Shown piece by piece: positions 9,285 to 19,137 of a DNA stretch of 64,000 bases. Within the stretch, counting starts at the first letter, position 1. Each line of letters begins with the position of its first letter. Below the pieces are notes generated by a model that was not told the DNA's origin, did no database searches, and saw only the letters and a program-made list of their open reading frames with translations. This DNA comes from Chroococcidiopsis sp. TS-821 (GTDB taxonomy: Bacteria > Cyanobacteriota > Cyanobacteriia > Cyanobacteriales > Chroococcidiopsidaceae). Made by a program: the position numbers and the translations under genes. Location of the stretch: the NCBI RefSeq assembly GCF_002939305.1, contig NZ_MVDI01000009.1:101758-165757 (forward strand). Reading direction: 5' to 3'.

Positions 9285-10238
9285 ATGAAAGAACCTCTAG
9301 TAGAGCGGCGCGATCGCAAACTCGATCTTGCTGCCCGTGCTGCTTGGCTGTATTACATTGCCGGAAATACTCAAGAAGAGATTGCTGTAAAGCTTAATGT
9401 CTCTCGACAAGCTGCGCAACGGTTAGTTGCATTTGCCGTGAGTGAAAAACTGATTAAATTTCGCCTCGATCATCCTTTAAGTGAATGCATTGCGCTGGCT
9501 GAGTCGTTACGCGACAAGTTCGCGCTGTCTTTGTGTGAAATAGTGCCAACGGATGACACCTTCGACGGAATCGGCGTGTGTGCTGCTACGCATTTAGAAA
9601 CCTACCTAATGGCAAAAACCCCAACAATACTAGCGTTTTCTTCAGGACGCACATTGCGATTAATGGTCGAGCAAATTCCTGCGATGAACCAACCGCAGCA
9701 TAAAATTGTCTCAATTATTGGCAATATGTCGCATTGCGGGCGTGCAGGACGCAACGAGGTTGTCATCCATTTATCGGATCGCGTCGGTTCGCAAGCGTAT
9801 CCTGTACCAACTCCGGTTGTTGCAACGAGTATTGAAGAACGCGAACTGTTGCAGACGCAGCGATCGTTCATAACAGTAAAGACGCTTGCAGAACAAGCTA
9901 AAGCCACTTTTGTCGGAATTGGCGACATTGCTTGGAATGCACCATTGCATCGAGAAGGCTTTATCAATGATGAAGAAGTCGCTGAGTTACTAGAACTCGG
10001 AGCAGTTGGGGAAGTCGCAGGTTGGGCATACAATCGCGACGGGGAGATACTGCAACAAGGTACGAATCGTCGTGTTGCAAGCGTACCACTCGAACAACCC
10101 GCGCAGCGGCTGATTATTGGTGTGGCGGGTGGTGCAAAAAAGGCAGAAGCTATTTTAGCTGCGCTGCGTGGCAAGTTAATTACAGGGCTAATTGCGGATG
10201 AAGCTGCTGCTCAAAGGATTCTTGCACTGGCAAAATAA
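9285..10238 (+). CDS. SorC/DeoR-type sugar-binding transcriptional regulator
   Basis: Regulator of about 317 aa. Start set at the ATG at 9285, which follows AAGG by 6 bases; the in-frame GTG at 9207 lacks a ribosome site. An N-terminal helix-turn-helix (NTQEEIAVKLNVSRQAAQRL, about residues 26-45) precedes a C-terminal sugar-phosphate-binding domain of the SorC class (FSSGRTLRLMVEQI, GIGDIAWNAPL, GVAGGAKKAEAILAALRGK). Members sense phosphorylated sugars or polyols and control neighbouring catabolic genes. Likely targets are the SDR gene and the importer operon. It is convergent with the GH65 gene. Confidence 0.88.
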   Translation: MKEPLVERRDRKLDLAARAAWLYYIAGNTQEEIAVKLNVSRQAAQRLVAFAVSEKLIKFRLDHPLSECIALAESLRDKFALSLCEIVPTDDTFDGIGVCAATHLETYLMAKTPTILAFSSGRTLRLMVEQIPAMNQPQHKIVSIIGNMSHCGRAGRNEVVIHLSDRVGSQAYPVPTPVVATSIEERELLQTQRSFITVKTLAEQAKATFVGIGDIAWNAPLHREGFINDEEVAELLELGAVGEVAGWAYNRDGEILQQGTNRRVASVPLEQPAQRLIIGVAGGAKKAEAILAALRGKLITGLIADEAAAQRILALAK

Positions 10239-10272
10239 AGATTGCGTGCAGTTCAAGCCTTATGAAACGGTA

Positions 10273-13200
10273 TTAACTCAGGTGCTGATTGAGTTTGGAT
10301 TGAATATCTGACCAAGAGATGTCAGCGAAATTGGGTAGCACAACATGAGCGTTTCCGACGCGTTCTACAGGACCTAGACCGACTGACCACATACCTGCGG
10401 AGAGGGCGGCTTCAATACCTGCGGTTGCGTCTTCAAACACAACGCATTCAGTAGGAGGAAGCTTGAGTTGATTCGCGGCGTAGAGAAAGAGATCGGGGGC
10501 AGGTTTAGGGCGTTCTACGCTGTATCCATCAGCGATCGCATCCACTAATTCAGTAATGTTTAGTTTGTCAATAACAGTGCGCGCGTTTTTACTTGCCGAG
10601 GCGATCGCAATTTTTATTTGCTGTTGGCGAAGTTCGGTAAGTAGTGATTCGACTCCTGGTAGTAAGTCATTGGGTGACATTGACTCGATGAATTCTTGAT
10701 AGTAGCGATTTTTGCGCTCCATCATTTCTTCGAGTTGGGCTTCGCTATAGGTGCGATCGCCGACAATTTTAAGCAGCGACTCGCGGCGAGAAATACCGCG
10801 TAATGCTTCATTCGCTTGGCGATCGAAGGGTAATTCTTCTTCGTCGGCTAAACGTTGCCAAGCGCGGTAATGATACTCTGCGGTATCGGTTAACACGCCA
10901 TCGAGGTCAAAAATCGCGCCGCGTAGGTTAATGGTAGAAGCTTCGTGCATTTCTGGTGATGGGGATGGATGGTGCGAATTCATTTCAGTTGCTGAATGAG
11001 TGATGTCAAAGGGATGCCACGTTCCGCGCCAGTGCAGCTTAAACGCAAGTCGCGTCCAGTGAGGGGGAAGGTGGGGGGTAGCGACGGGTTGATTGTTTTG
11101 GAAGCGAATCCCGGCAAAGCCAAAAACGATCGCTTGCCACGCGCCTCCGGCACAAGCACCGTGAATGCCTTCGGCAGTGTTACCGCGCGTGTTTTCTAAG
11201 TCTACTAGTGCAGCTTGCAAAAAGTGTTTGTACGCAGTTTGACTATCACCTAAATCGGCAGCTAAAATTGCATGAATTGCAGGTCCAAGCGATGAGCCAT
11301 AGGTAATATCAGTGCGGGGAGCGTAATAGTCCCAATTCGTTTTTAAACTCTCCGGATTGTAAGGAAACTCCTGCAACTGCCGCATTAAGTATAACAACAT
11401 CAAAACATCAGGCTGTTTCAAAACTTGTCGTTTATTTGCCCCATCAATGCCCAGAATCGTTTGCATCGATTGAGTGCGAGGTTCGTAGTCTTGTAAGTCA
11501 ATATCTTCTAAGTTACAGAAGCCTTCAAACTGCTCGATGAAACCTGTTTCTGAGCGATACGGAATCCAAAGGTGATCGACGATATCTTGCCAGCGTTGCC
11601 GACGTTCAGGCGTGATTTCGAGTTTTTGGGCGAGTGCCGCAGCATGTTCGGGAAATGTGCGTTCTAGCCATGCGTAGACAGCGATCGCTTTTTCTAGATG
11701 CCACTGCGTCATGCGGTTGGTGAAGGCATTATTATTCACGTGATGCTCGTGGTATTCATCCGCGCCGATCACTTCGCGCAGTTCGTAGCGTTCAAATTGG
11801 CTATTCCACTCTACTCGACTCATCCAAAATACGGCGGTATCCAGAATGATTTCGGCACCATAATCGCGCATCCAAAGATCGTCGCCCGTCGCTTGCCAGT
11901 AATTCCAAATCGCGTAGGCAATATCGGCACTAATGTGAATTTCGCGATCGCGACACCAAATGCGGATATCGCTCGCATACGGATCGGAGGGTAATGCCCA
12001 GCGGGGCGTGACTTCATCGCCTGTATCCGCACTTTCCCAAGCATACATTGCACCTTTGTAGCCGTAGCTGCGGGCTTTGCGCCGCGCGCCTTCTAACGTG
12101 TGATAGCGGTAGGTCAGTAGACGGCGGGCTAGTTCTGGCTGCGTCAACGTAAATAGCGGCAAAATGAAAATTTCGGTATCCCAAAAAATGTGACCTCGAT
12201 AGCCAAAGCCAGATAACGTTTTTGCCGGAATACTCGCTTGCTGGTGATGCCAGGGAGCGCTAATTAGTAGTTGAAACACGCTATAGCGAATTGCTAATTG
12301 CGCTCGAATATCACCTTCAATAATGACATTACTCGTGTCCCAAGCTGAGTCCCACGCTTGTTTGTGATGTTCCCAACATTCTGGATAAGTGGGCAACGTC
12401 ATCAATTTACTCTGCGCCGCCTTGAGGGGATGCTCGACTTCTTGCGAAGTATAAACAGTAACCATTTTTTCCACTAACACCGTTTGTCCCCTGACGGCTT
12501 GATACGATGTAGTGAGCGTGGGATAGCCTGGTGCGCTTTCGCGTTGAAATGTTGCCGCTACACCCTGAATCATTAATTTGGCTGCCATTCCTAATTCTAT
12601 TTGAGATTGACGAGTACGCGCCGCTAGCCAAATAGCAGGTTCGAGGTGCAGATCTTCGGGGAGACTCGTTTCCGTTTGGTCTTGGGTCAACAAATTCCAG
12701 TGATTAAAACCTTGGTTTTCTGCGTAGCCATTGATACTTGCATGAACGGCGATCGCCCCTTCCCAATCGATAGGTGTAATCAAGCAGCGCAATCCTAAAA
12801 CATGAGGATCGGCTAAACTGGCAAACCGTTCAAATTGGAGGTCGAGTATTTTGCCGCTGGGGCTACGCCAGCGAATTGAACGTCGCAACAATCCGTAGCG
12901 CAAATCAAGTCGGCGTTCGTAGGATAATATTTCACCTTGGTCGAGGCGAAATTGTTCGCTACGTCTTGGGTCGTCATTGAGCGTAATCGTTATAGGCAGC
13001 CAGTCGGGGCAATTGACGAGTTCAGTGTACATTACAGGAACCGCGTCATAAACACCCTGAATTAATGTCACAGGCATTGCGCGCGGGTAGCCTTCTTCAA
13101 AACTGCCGCGCGTCCCCAAGTAACCGTTACCAATCGTGAAGACGGTTTCTCTTGCATGAAGTTGGTTTGGGTCAAAGCCTCGCTCGATCAGAACCCAGTC

Positions 13201-13284
13201 GGTATACAGCAGGTTGTTAGTTTTTGAGGGTATCGGTGCTTGAACGCTAGTTTCCCCTAGAATTTGACTGACCGCCTGACTCAT
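10273..13284 (-). CDS. GH65 disaccharide phosphorylase fused to beta-phosphoglucomutase
   Basis: Bifunctional protein of 1003 aa. Residues 1 to about 755 are a complete GH65 phosphorylase: N-terminal beta-sandwich, (alpha/alpha)6 barrel with the general-acid Glu in IGADEYHEHHVNNNAFTN, and the phosphate-side segment TAEGIHGACAGGAWQ. After a Ser/Pro/His-rich linker (MNSHHPSPSPEMHEAS), residues about 775-1003 are an HAD-family beta-phosphoglucomutase with nucleophile motif FDLDGVLTDTAEYHY and later VFEDATAGIEAA. Expected chemistry: disaccharide (trehalose, maltose, kojibiose or nigerose) plus phosphate gives beta-Glc-1-P, which the second domain isomerises to Glc-6-P. AGGAG precedes the ATG. It lies 19 bases behind sucrose synthase in one operon. 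The disaccharide used is not decided. Confidence 0.9.
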   Translation of the reverse strand: MSQAVSQILGETSVQAPIPSKTNNLLYTDWVLIERGFDPNQLHARETVFTIGNGYLGTRGSFEEGYPRAMPVTLIQGVYDAVPVMYTELVNCPDWLPITITLNDDPRRSEQFRLDQGEILSYERRLDLRYGLLRRSIRWRSPSGKILDLQFERFASLADPHVLGLRCLITPIDWEGAIAVHASINGYAENQGFNHWNLLTQDQTETSLPEDLHLEPAIWLAARTRQSQIELGMAAKLMIQGVAATFQRESAPGYPTLTTSYQAVRGQTVLVEKMVTVYTSQEVEHPLKAAQSKLMTLPTYPECWEHHKQAWDSAWDTSNVIIEGDIRAQLAIRYSVFQLLISAPWHHQQASIPAKTLSGFGYRGHIFWDTEIFILPLFTLTQPELARRLLTYRYHTLEGARRKARSYGYKGAMYAWESADTGDEVTPRWALPSDPYASDIRIWCRDREIHISADIAYAIWNYWQATGDDLWMRDYGAEIILDTAVFWMSRVEWNSQFERYELREVIGADEYHEHHVNNNAFTNRMTQWHLEKAIAVYAWLERTFPEHAAALAQKLEITPERRQRWQDIVDHLWIPYRSETGFIEQFEGFCNLEDIDLQDYEPRTQSMQTILGIDGANKRQVLKQPDVLMLLYLMRQLQEFPYNPESLKTNWDYYAPRTDITYGSSLGPAIHAILAADLGDSQTAYKHFLQAALVDLENTRGNTAEGIHGACAGGAWQAIVFGFAGIRFQNNQPVATPHLPPHWTRLAFKLHWRGTWHPFDITHSATEMNSHHPSPSPEMHEASTINLRGAIFDLDGVLTDTAEYHYRAWQRLADEEELPFDRQANEALRGISRRESLLKIVGDRTYSEAQLEEMMERKNRYYQEFIESMSPNDLLPGVESLLTELRQQQIKIAIASASKNARTVIDKLNITELVDAIADGYSVERPKPAPDLFLYAANQLKLPPTECVVFEDATAGIEAALSAGMWSVGLGPVERVGNAHVVLPNFADISWSDIQSKLNQHLS

Positions 13285-13303
13285 TTTTTACTCCTCTGCC
13301 CGT

Positions 13304-15709
13304 TTATCGCTGCTTATGCTCGTCTAAAATTTGCGCGGCTCTAGGTTTATACAATAAGTGGAATAAGGCATCGAGATAGCATTGCAGTGCTTCTCGACTG
13401 CTGCGCGAAATATAATCCCAAAACCCGTAGATCCTAGCAAACAACAGTAATTGTTTCACATGATTTCGCCAATTGCAGTGACGATCTATGCGCTGAATCG
13501 CCCGCTCGGAAATTGTTTGCCACAATTGTGGGTTCGTGTCGCATTGGTTGAGAAAATCTAAAATTTTTTCGGTGGTGCGCTCGAAGTTGGTAGGGTTGAT
13601 GTAATAACCGTTGTCGCCATCTTGAATAATTTCGGCAATGCCGCCAAATTCAGTAGCAAAGACGGGTAAGCCCGATCGCATCGCTTCGAGAACACTGCGC
13701 CCAAATGCCTCAAAGCGCGCAAAGTTGATGAATATCCCCCGCTTATCTGCGATCGCGCGATAGATTTCGCTTACCTCCTCGCTATTGAGTTGCATCCCAA
13801 TCCAGCGGATTTGCCCTTCGAGTTGGTATTGCGCAATCAGTGCATGAAGTTTCTCGATTTCGCGTGCTTCTTCAGCAGTACTGGCTTCGGTAACGTGTTG
13901 TTTATTCGTAATCAAAATTAAATTGCAGCGATCGCGCAGTTCTGGCGACTGCCCAAACCAAGCGATTAATCCTGTTTGATTGTTCGTTTGACTAACCGAA
14001 CCCACTGCTAGAATTGGGCATTTTTCCACATCGTTTAAGGTTCCAAAGATCGCAGCGTCTTGGCGATGAAACAGCAAATCGCGAACGCGATCGCGTCGCG
14101 AGCGCAGTTCAGTTTGGAAGTAGGGAAAATAGCGCACTTCATTGATACCTGGCGGAACAACATTAAACCGAGGGCTAAATAAATTGATACCATCTACTAC
14201 GTGGTAAAGTTGCGGCATTGTAAAGCATTTGTAAGATTCATACTGACCGATCGCATCCGGAGTTCCCACAATTTCTTGATACGACGAAGCGATAATGAAA
14301 TCTGCCGCGTTCATACTGATCAGATCAGCCGTAAATTGCGCTGAGAAATGGTAATATGGCTCAAATTCTTGCCAGTAAAGATCGCTAAATAAATATCTTG
14401 ATTTTTCTAACGAATGCGCAATATTACATTGAATCGCGTTGAATTGGCGGGCAAGGAGAAATGATACCAAATTGCCATCGCTATAATGACCGATGACAAG
14501 ATGGGGCTGTCCCCCGAAATGCTTGACAAGTTGCGGTGCAGCATCGAGGGCGAATGATTCGAGATAAGGCCAAATTTCAAACTTCGAGATCCAGTTTTGC
14601 GTCACATTCGGGTTAAACTCTCGAAAAGGGACGCGCAAAATCCAGCCGTTTTCGGTGCCTTCGAGTTTTTCAACGCGTTGATTGCAATAAGTTCCTTCGC
14701 AATTGGGAATAAGCCGTGTCAAAATTGTGACCTGCGGTTGAATCCCTAGCCATGCGAGTCCTGCTTGTTGAACATCCGCTTGCAGTTGTTGTTCTAAGTG
14801 TCGAGCTTGCTCGAGAACATAAATAACTTGCCCCATCGTTTCAGCGCGTCCTAGAACTTCTTCTTGCCCTACCCAGCCGTGAATGGATACTAGCACAACG
14901 CGTAAAAAGGCAGGAATACGCGATACAAAAGCTTCGAGTAACGCAGGCGATGGCATCGTTAGCAGGCGATCGAGCAATTCGAGTGTTTCGTAAACTCGTC
15001 CGGCGGTATTGCCCCATCCTGGTTCAAAACCCAATTCCTGCAAAGCAGGGTGTAACGTAGTATAAGGCGTATCGGATGGGTATTGACTCACTTTTTTCAA
15101 GGCTTGCGCCACTGACTCGTGCAGCTGCGTCCTTGATGAAATGCGATCGCCAATTAACAATGGAATACCGTCAAATTCTTGGCGTTGTAAAACTTGAAAT
15201 AGCGCTTGTACCCAATAGTCTGGGTTCGCCGATAGTTGATCGCATAGATAATGATTGAGAAATGTTAACCCCTGACCAATGTTTCGCGGGTCATCGATGC
15301 TGGGCGTGTCGCGATGAAACGGCTGAAAGTTAATCTTCAGAATTTGCGGTTGTTCGCTGTGGACGAAGCGATCGCGGACATCAAGGAGCGCGCGTACCGA
15401 AACAGGTTTAAACTGCGATAAATCCGCACTTAACCACCAGCATTCTTGACTGGCAATACGCGTGCGTAGCATCAACCAAATAGCGCCGTCTTCTAAAAGC
15501 ATCTCATGAATCGCATGGATGAGTTCGCCAATAGCTGACGAGCGAAAGAAATAAACGGGTTTTTCTTGTTCTTGGCAATAGTTGGCAAAGGCATGGAGAA
15601 TTTCGTTCCTCAGCAGATATAGGCGATCAATTGCAGACAATTGCTCAATAAACTGCTGAAAATCCTTTTTCTCTTCACTCTCTAAAACTGCCCGAATTAG
15701 CGTTTCCAT
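13304..15709 (-). CDS. susA: Sucrose synthase
   Basis: About 801 aa, the usual length for cyanobacterial sucrose synthase. It catalyses reversible sucrose + NDP = NDP-glucose + fructose in the cytosol. Start placed at 15709 (METLIRAVLES), preceded by CAGGAG; an in-frame ATG 33 bases upstream lacks a site. The N-terminal 270 residues are the regulatory region, followed by a GT-B core: sucrose/fructose side IGHYSDGNLVSFLLARQ, NIAHSLEKSRYLFSD, and the family GT4 E-x7-E motif EAFGRSVLE with GLPVFATEFGGIAEII. It is first in an operon with the GH65 fusion, linking sucrose to another glucodisaccharide. Confidence 0.93.
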   Translation of the reverse strand: METLIRAVLESEEKKDFQQFIEQLSAIDRLYLLRNEILHAFANYCQEQEKPVYFFRSSAIGELIHAIHEMLLEDGAIWLMLRTRIASQECWWLSADLSQFKPVSVRALLDVRDRFVHSEQPQILKINFQPFHRDTPSIDDPRNIGQGLTFLNHYLCDQLSANPDYWVQALFQVLQRQEFDGIPLLIGDRISSRTQLHESVAQALKKVSQYPSDTPYTTLHPALQELGFEPGWGNTAGRVYETLELLDRLLTMPSPALLEAFVSRIPAFLRVVLVSIHGWVGQEEVLGRAETMGQVIYVLEQARHLEQQLQADVQQAGLAWLGIQPQVTILTRLIPNCEGTYCNQRVEKLEGTENGWILRVPFREFNPNVTQNWISKFEIWPYLESFALDAAPQLVKHFGGQPHLVIGHYSDGNLVSFLLARQFNAIQCNIAHSLEKSRYLFSDLYWQEFEPYYHFSAQFTADLISMNAADFIIASSYQEIVGTPDAIGQYESYKCFTMPQLYHVVDGINLFSPRFNVVPPGINEVRYFPYFQTELRSRRDRVRDLLFHRQDAAIFGTLNDVEKCPILAVGSVSQTNNQTGLIAWFGQSPELRDRCNLILITNKQHVTEASTAEEAREIEKLHALIAQYQLEGQIRWIGMQLNSEEVSEIYRAIADKRGIFINFARFEAFGRSVLEAMRSGLPVFATEFGGIAEIIQDGDNGYYINPTNFERTTEKILDFLNQCDTNPQLWQTISERAIQRIDRHCNWRNHVKQLLLFARIYGFWDYISRSSREALQCYLDALFHLLYKPRAAQILDEHKQR

Positions 15710-16253
15710 AATTGACTCCTGGCAATTGCCCATCGCTAGCACAGAGTCAGGATATTAACCGCTCTGCACAAAGAGGTTTGGATCGACCGCTTCACTGCAG
15801 TTTAACTATGACATCAGTTCTCAGTTAAGAAGCATTACCGCTGTCAACACCTGTTGTTAACTGAATTTGCTTTAGGTATCAAATCATCAACTTGAATGCT
15901 TCCATCACTTGAAAAACAATGTCATACCTCCCTTCATCAAATAGCGACGTGACTAGAAGTGACCTAATTATGCCTCCTCGAAAGCAGAATCTACCACAAA
16001 CTAAGGGTGTAGATTCATTTGGTATTCTTAATTTTTTCTATAAAGCTAGGCAGATAAATTGGCAACAACAAAAGCAATTGAACTGTTCGCTTTTAACCTT
16101 AACCCCTGGTTAGTGTTAAGAGTAACTAGCCACTTTTACTTTCCTTCAACTTAAAAACCCTAACCGCTACAGTGATTTCCAGGATTGTGCCATAGCACAT
16201 CCGACATAACTGCGATACGATGGCATATCTGGGGCATTCCGGTAACTATAGTA
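15710..16253. other. Intergenic region between susA and the c-di-GMP gene, with inverted repeats
   Basis: Divergent promoter region. TCAGTTAA (15821-15828) and TTAACTGA (15857-15864) are perfect inverted repeats enclosing the near-palindrome CAACACCTGTTG (15845-15856), a possible operator for the susA operon. A second pair, CTTAAC/GTTAAG (16098-16120), lies nearer the plus-strand gene. A 64-codon ORF at 15919-16113 has no recognisable features and is not called. Confidence 0.45.
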
Positions 16254-19130
16254 ATGACAACAACGCTCGCGCTGATAGCAACTTATGATGTTCGTTTAGT
16301 TGCGCTTTCGGTAGTTATTGCGCTATTTGGTTCCTACATTGCTTTAGATCTCGCAGGGCAAATTGCCTCGGCGCAAGGATGGGCAAAAAAATTATGGCTG
16401 ATTGGCGGTGCAGTGTGCCTAGGTATGAGCATCTGGGCAATGCACTTTATTGCAATGCTTGCGTATCAGTTACCGATTCCGGCGGTATATGACTTGACGG
16501 TTGTCTTTGTCTCGATGGCGATCGCAATTACAGGTGCAGGTGCAGGATTATTTATTGTTACTAATAAGCAACCTCTACAACGGTTATCTTTGTTAGCAGG
16601 CGCACTATTTGTGGGATTAGGTATTGTTGGTTTGCACTTAACCGCGATGGCGTCGATGCGCGTTGCTGCCGTTCCGGTGTATAGTCCACAACTGATGATG
16701 CTTGCTGCTACTACGGCTGTCGCGTGTTCGGGTGGTGCTTTATGGTTGGAATTTCACCCTTGGACGATACAGGCGATCGCTTCTAGTATCCGAAAAATCA
16801 GCAGTACATTTCTACTTGCAACAGCCATTGTCGGAATGCACTACACTGCCATGACTGCTGTTAACTTCCAACCTAATGCGCAGATTGAAGCACCGGACAC
16901 TTTCTTCAACAGGGGGAACCCCCGCACAGAAGTGCCCTCACAAGTGTCATCAGAAGTCAATAATGGTCAGTTAGCACTCTTAGTTGGAGTGGCAACTTTA
17001 ATCATTTTAATTTTGACGCTGTTGGCTTCGTTCTTCGGGCAGCAATCGATTGCTAAGTTAGCCAAACTCGAAGCTCAACGCCAAAGTGAAGCTCGATTTC
17101 GCGCGCTTGTACAAAACGCTTTTGATATTATTGTCATTATTGCAGCAGATTGCACCATCAGTTACCTTAGTCCATCTGCTAGCCGAATTTTAGGCTTAGA
17201 ACCGGAACAAGAAGTTGGCAAAAATGCTTCGGAACTCTTACATCCAGACGATGTTTGCAAAGCACAGCAATTACACGCGCAACTACAAAATACTCCTAAC
17301 GTCAATATTACAACAGAGTTACGTCTGAAACATATAAATGGTAACTGGCGCGATTTTGAGGTGATTCTCAATAACCTACTTGCCGAAGCGGATATCGCGG
17401 GGATTGTCGCTACGTGTCGGGATATCAGCGATCGCAAAGCGCAACAGCAACAGTTATATATGTTGGAACGCGCCATCGATCAGTCAATTGATGGCATTGC
17501 CGTCAGCGATTTAGAAGGCAAGATACTCTTTATTAATCCGGCTTGGGCACAAATGCACCGCTGTAACCAAACTGAAGTCATTGGGCAGCACATTAGCATC
17601 TTTCACACCGAAGAACAGATGCAGCAAGAAGTTTTACCGTTTATGGAAACATTGCAACGATTAGGGGCTGACTCTGGAGAAATTGGACACAAACGTTTCG
17701 ATGGTACTCTTTTTCCTGCTCAAAAAGCGGTTGCGGTACTCAAAGATGGTACGGGGGAACCCATCGGTTACACGGCGATCGCCCGCGATATCACCGAACG
17801 CAAACGCGCCGAGGCGCAACTCCGCGAATATGCATTTCACGACACCTTGACAAAATTGCCAAATCGAACATTGTTTATGGAGCGTTTGGAGTACGCACTG
17901 CATAAAATCGAACGCGATCGAGATTATCTATTTGCCGTTTTGTTTCTTGATTTAGACCGCTTTAAAATTATTAACGATAGTTTAGGGCATAGTTATGGCG
18001 ATCAATTACTTGTTGCGATCGCGCATAGAATCAAAAGCTGTTTGCGCCCTACCGATACCGCCGCGCGCCTTGGTGGCGATGAATTTACGATTCTTTTAGA
18101 AGATATTAAGAATATCACAGATGCAACTCGCGTTGCCGATCGCATTCAAAACGAACTCAAGTTACCTTTTACACTAGGCGAGTACGAAGTCTTCACAACC
18201 GCAAGTATTGGCATTGCTTTAAGTGATTCTAATTACAATCGTGCCTCTGATTTATTACGCGACGCTGATATTGCAATGTATCGCGCAAAAACGCATGGCA
18301 AAGCGCGCTACGAGATTTTTAATACTGAAATGCACGCACAAGCGATGGCACGCTTGCAATTGGAAAGTGATTTACGTCGCGCTGTAGAACGTGGGGAGTT
18401 TCAACTCTACTATCAACCGATTATATCCCTCAAAAGTGGTAAGATAAGTAGCTTTGAAACCTTACTCCGCTGGCGACATCCTCAGCGCGGCTTACTACTA
18501 CCAGATGAGTTTCTTTCCGTTGTAGAAGAAACAGGACTAAGCGTAGCCTTAAACTTGTGGGTGTTGCGGAAAGCTTGCCAACAAATGCAACAATGGCAAC
18601 AACAGTTTTCTAATAACGCACCGTTAGCGATTTGCGTAAATTTTTGCAGTCAACTTTTTGCACAAACGAATTTAGTCGGACAAGTGAAAACGGTGCTTGA
18701 GGAAACTAACCTAAATCCTCAAAGTTTAAAAATAGAAATTACCGAAAGCGTCATTTTGGAAAATGCAGCATCGGCAACGACACTGCTTTTGGAGCTAAAA
18801 GCTTTAGGTATTCAACTTGCCATTGATGATTTTGGCACAGGTTACTCATCATTGGGTCGATTATATAGCTTTCCGATCGATGTTTTAAAAATTGACCGTT
18901 CATTTATTGCGCAAGCTGATACGAACTTAGATAGCTTAGATATTTTTGCGACGATCGTTACATTGGCGCATAGTTTAGGCGTTGATGTCACCGCTGAAGG
19001 AATAGAAACCGCACAACAACTTGCGAGAATTAGAGAACTCCACTGCGAATACGGACAAGGCAATTATTTCTCATTACCCGTCGATAGCGAAGCCGCCACC
19101 GCACTGATTGCGCAGCAACCACAGTGGTAG
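16254..19130 (+). CDS. MHYT-PAS-PAS-GGDEF-EAL membrane c-di-GMP enzyme
   Basis: About 958 aa from the ATG at 16254; an upstream in-frame TTG (16185) has no good ribosome site. Residues 1-250 form a seven-helix MHYT sensor (MHFIAML, LHLTAMASM, MHYTAMTAV), proposed in this family to bind a metal and sense a gas. Two PAS domains follow (about 275-400 and 405-525), then GGDEF with an intact catalytic motif (ARLGGDEFTILLED) and EAL. The EAL signature reads ETLLRW instead of EALLRW, but the other metal and catalytic residues are present (NFCSQLF, EITES, DDFGTGYSS, KIDRSF, EGIE). It may both make and degrade c-di-GMP at the inner membrane. Confidence 0.92.
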   Translation: MTTTLALIATYDVRLVALSVVIALFGSYIALDLAGQIASAQGWAKKLWLIGGAVCLGMSIWAMHFIAMLAYQLPIPAVYDLTVVFVSMAIAITGAGAGLFIVTNKQPLQRLSLLAGALFVGLGIVGLHLTAMASMRVAAVPVYSPQLMMLAATTAVACSGGALWLEFHPWTIQAIASSIRKISSTFLLATAIVGMHYTAMTAVNFQPNAQIEAPDTFFNRGNPRTEVPSQVSSEVNNGQLALLVGVATLIILILTLLASFFGQQSIAKLAKLEAQRQSEARFRALVQNAFDIIVIIAADCTISYLSPSASRILGLEPEQEVGKNASELLHPDDVCKAQQLHAQLQNTPNVNITTELRLKHINGNWRDFEVILNNLLAEADIAGIVATCRDISDRKAQQQQLYMLERAIDQSIDGIAVSDLEGKILFINPAWAQMHRCNQTEVIGQHISIFHTEEQMQQEVLPFMETLQRLGADSGEIGHKRFDGTLFPAQKAVAVLKDGTGEPIGYTAIARDITERKRAEAQLREYAFHDTLTKLPNRTLFMERLEYALHKIERDRDYLFAVLFLDLDRFKIINDSLGHSYGDQLLVAIAHRIKSCLRPTDTAARLGGDEFTILLEDIKNITDATRVADRIQNELKLPFTLGEYEVFTTASIGIALSDSNYNRASDLLRDADIAMYRAKTHGKARYEIFNTEMHAQAMARLQLESDLRRAVERGEFQLYYQPIISLKSGKISSFETLLRWRHPQRGLLLPDEFLSVVEETGLSVALNLWVLRKACQQMQQWQQQFSNNAPLAICVNFCSQLFAQTNLVGQVKTVLEETNLNPQSLKIEITESVILENAASATTLLLELKALGIQLAIDDFGTGYSSLGRLYSFPIDVLKIDRSFIAQADTNLDSLDIFATIVTLAHSLGVDVTAEGIETAQQLARIRELHCEYGQGNYFSLPVDSEAATALIAQQPQW

Positions 19131-19137
19131 CAGCTCA

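Noticed and set aside
9602..10174. 190-codon ORF antisense to the SorC regulator
   Set aside because: Ser/Ala/Pro-rich shadow; the regulator frame has clear motifs.
15919..16113. 64-codon ORF upstream of the MHYT gene
   Set aside because: No ribosome site or family resemblance, low-complexity Gln/Ser composition, and it lies in a promoter gap with inverted repeats.
16185..16253. Longer N-terminus of the MHYT protein from a TTG
   Set aside because: No ribosome site, and the extra residues are unlike MHYT proteins, which begin just before the first helix.
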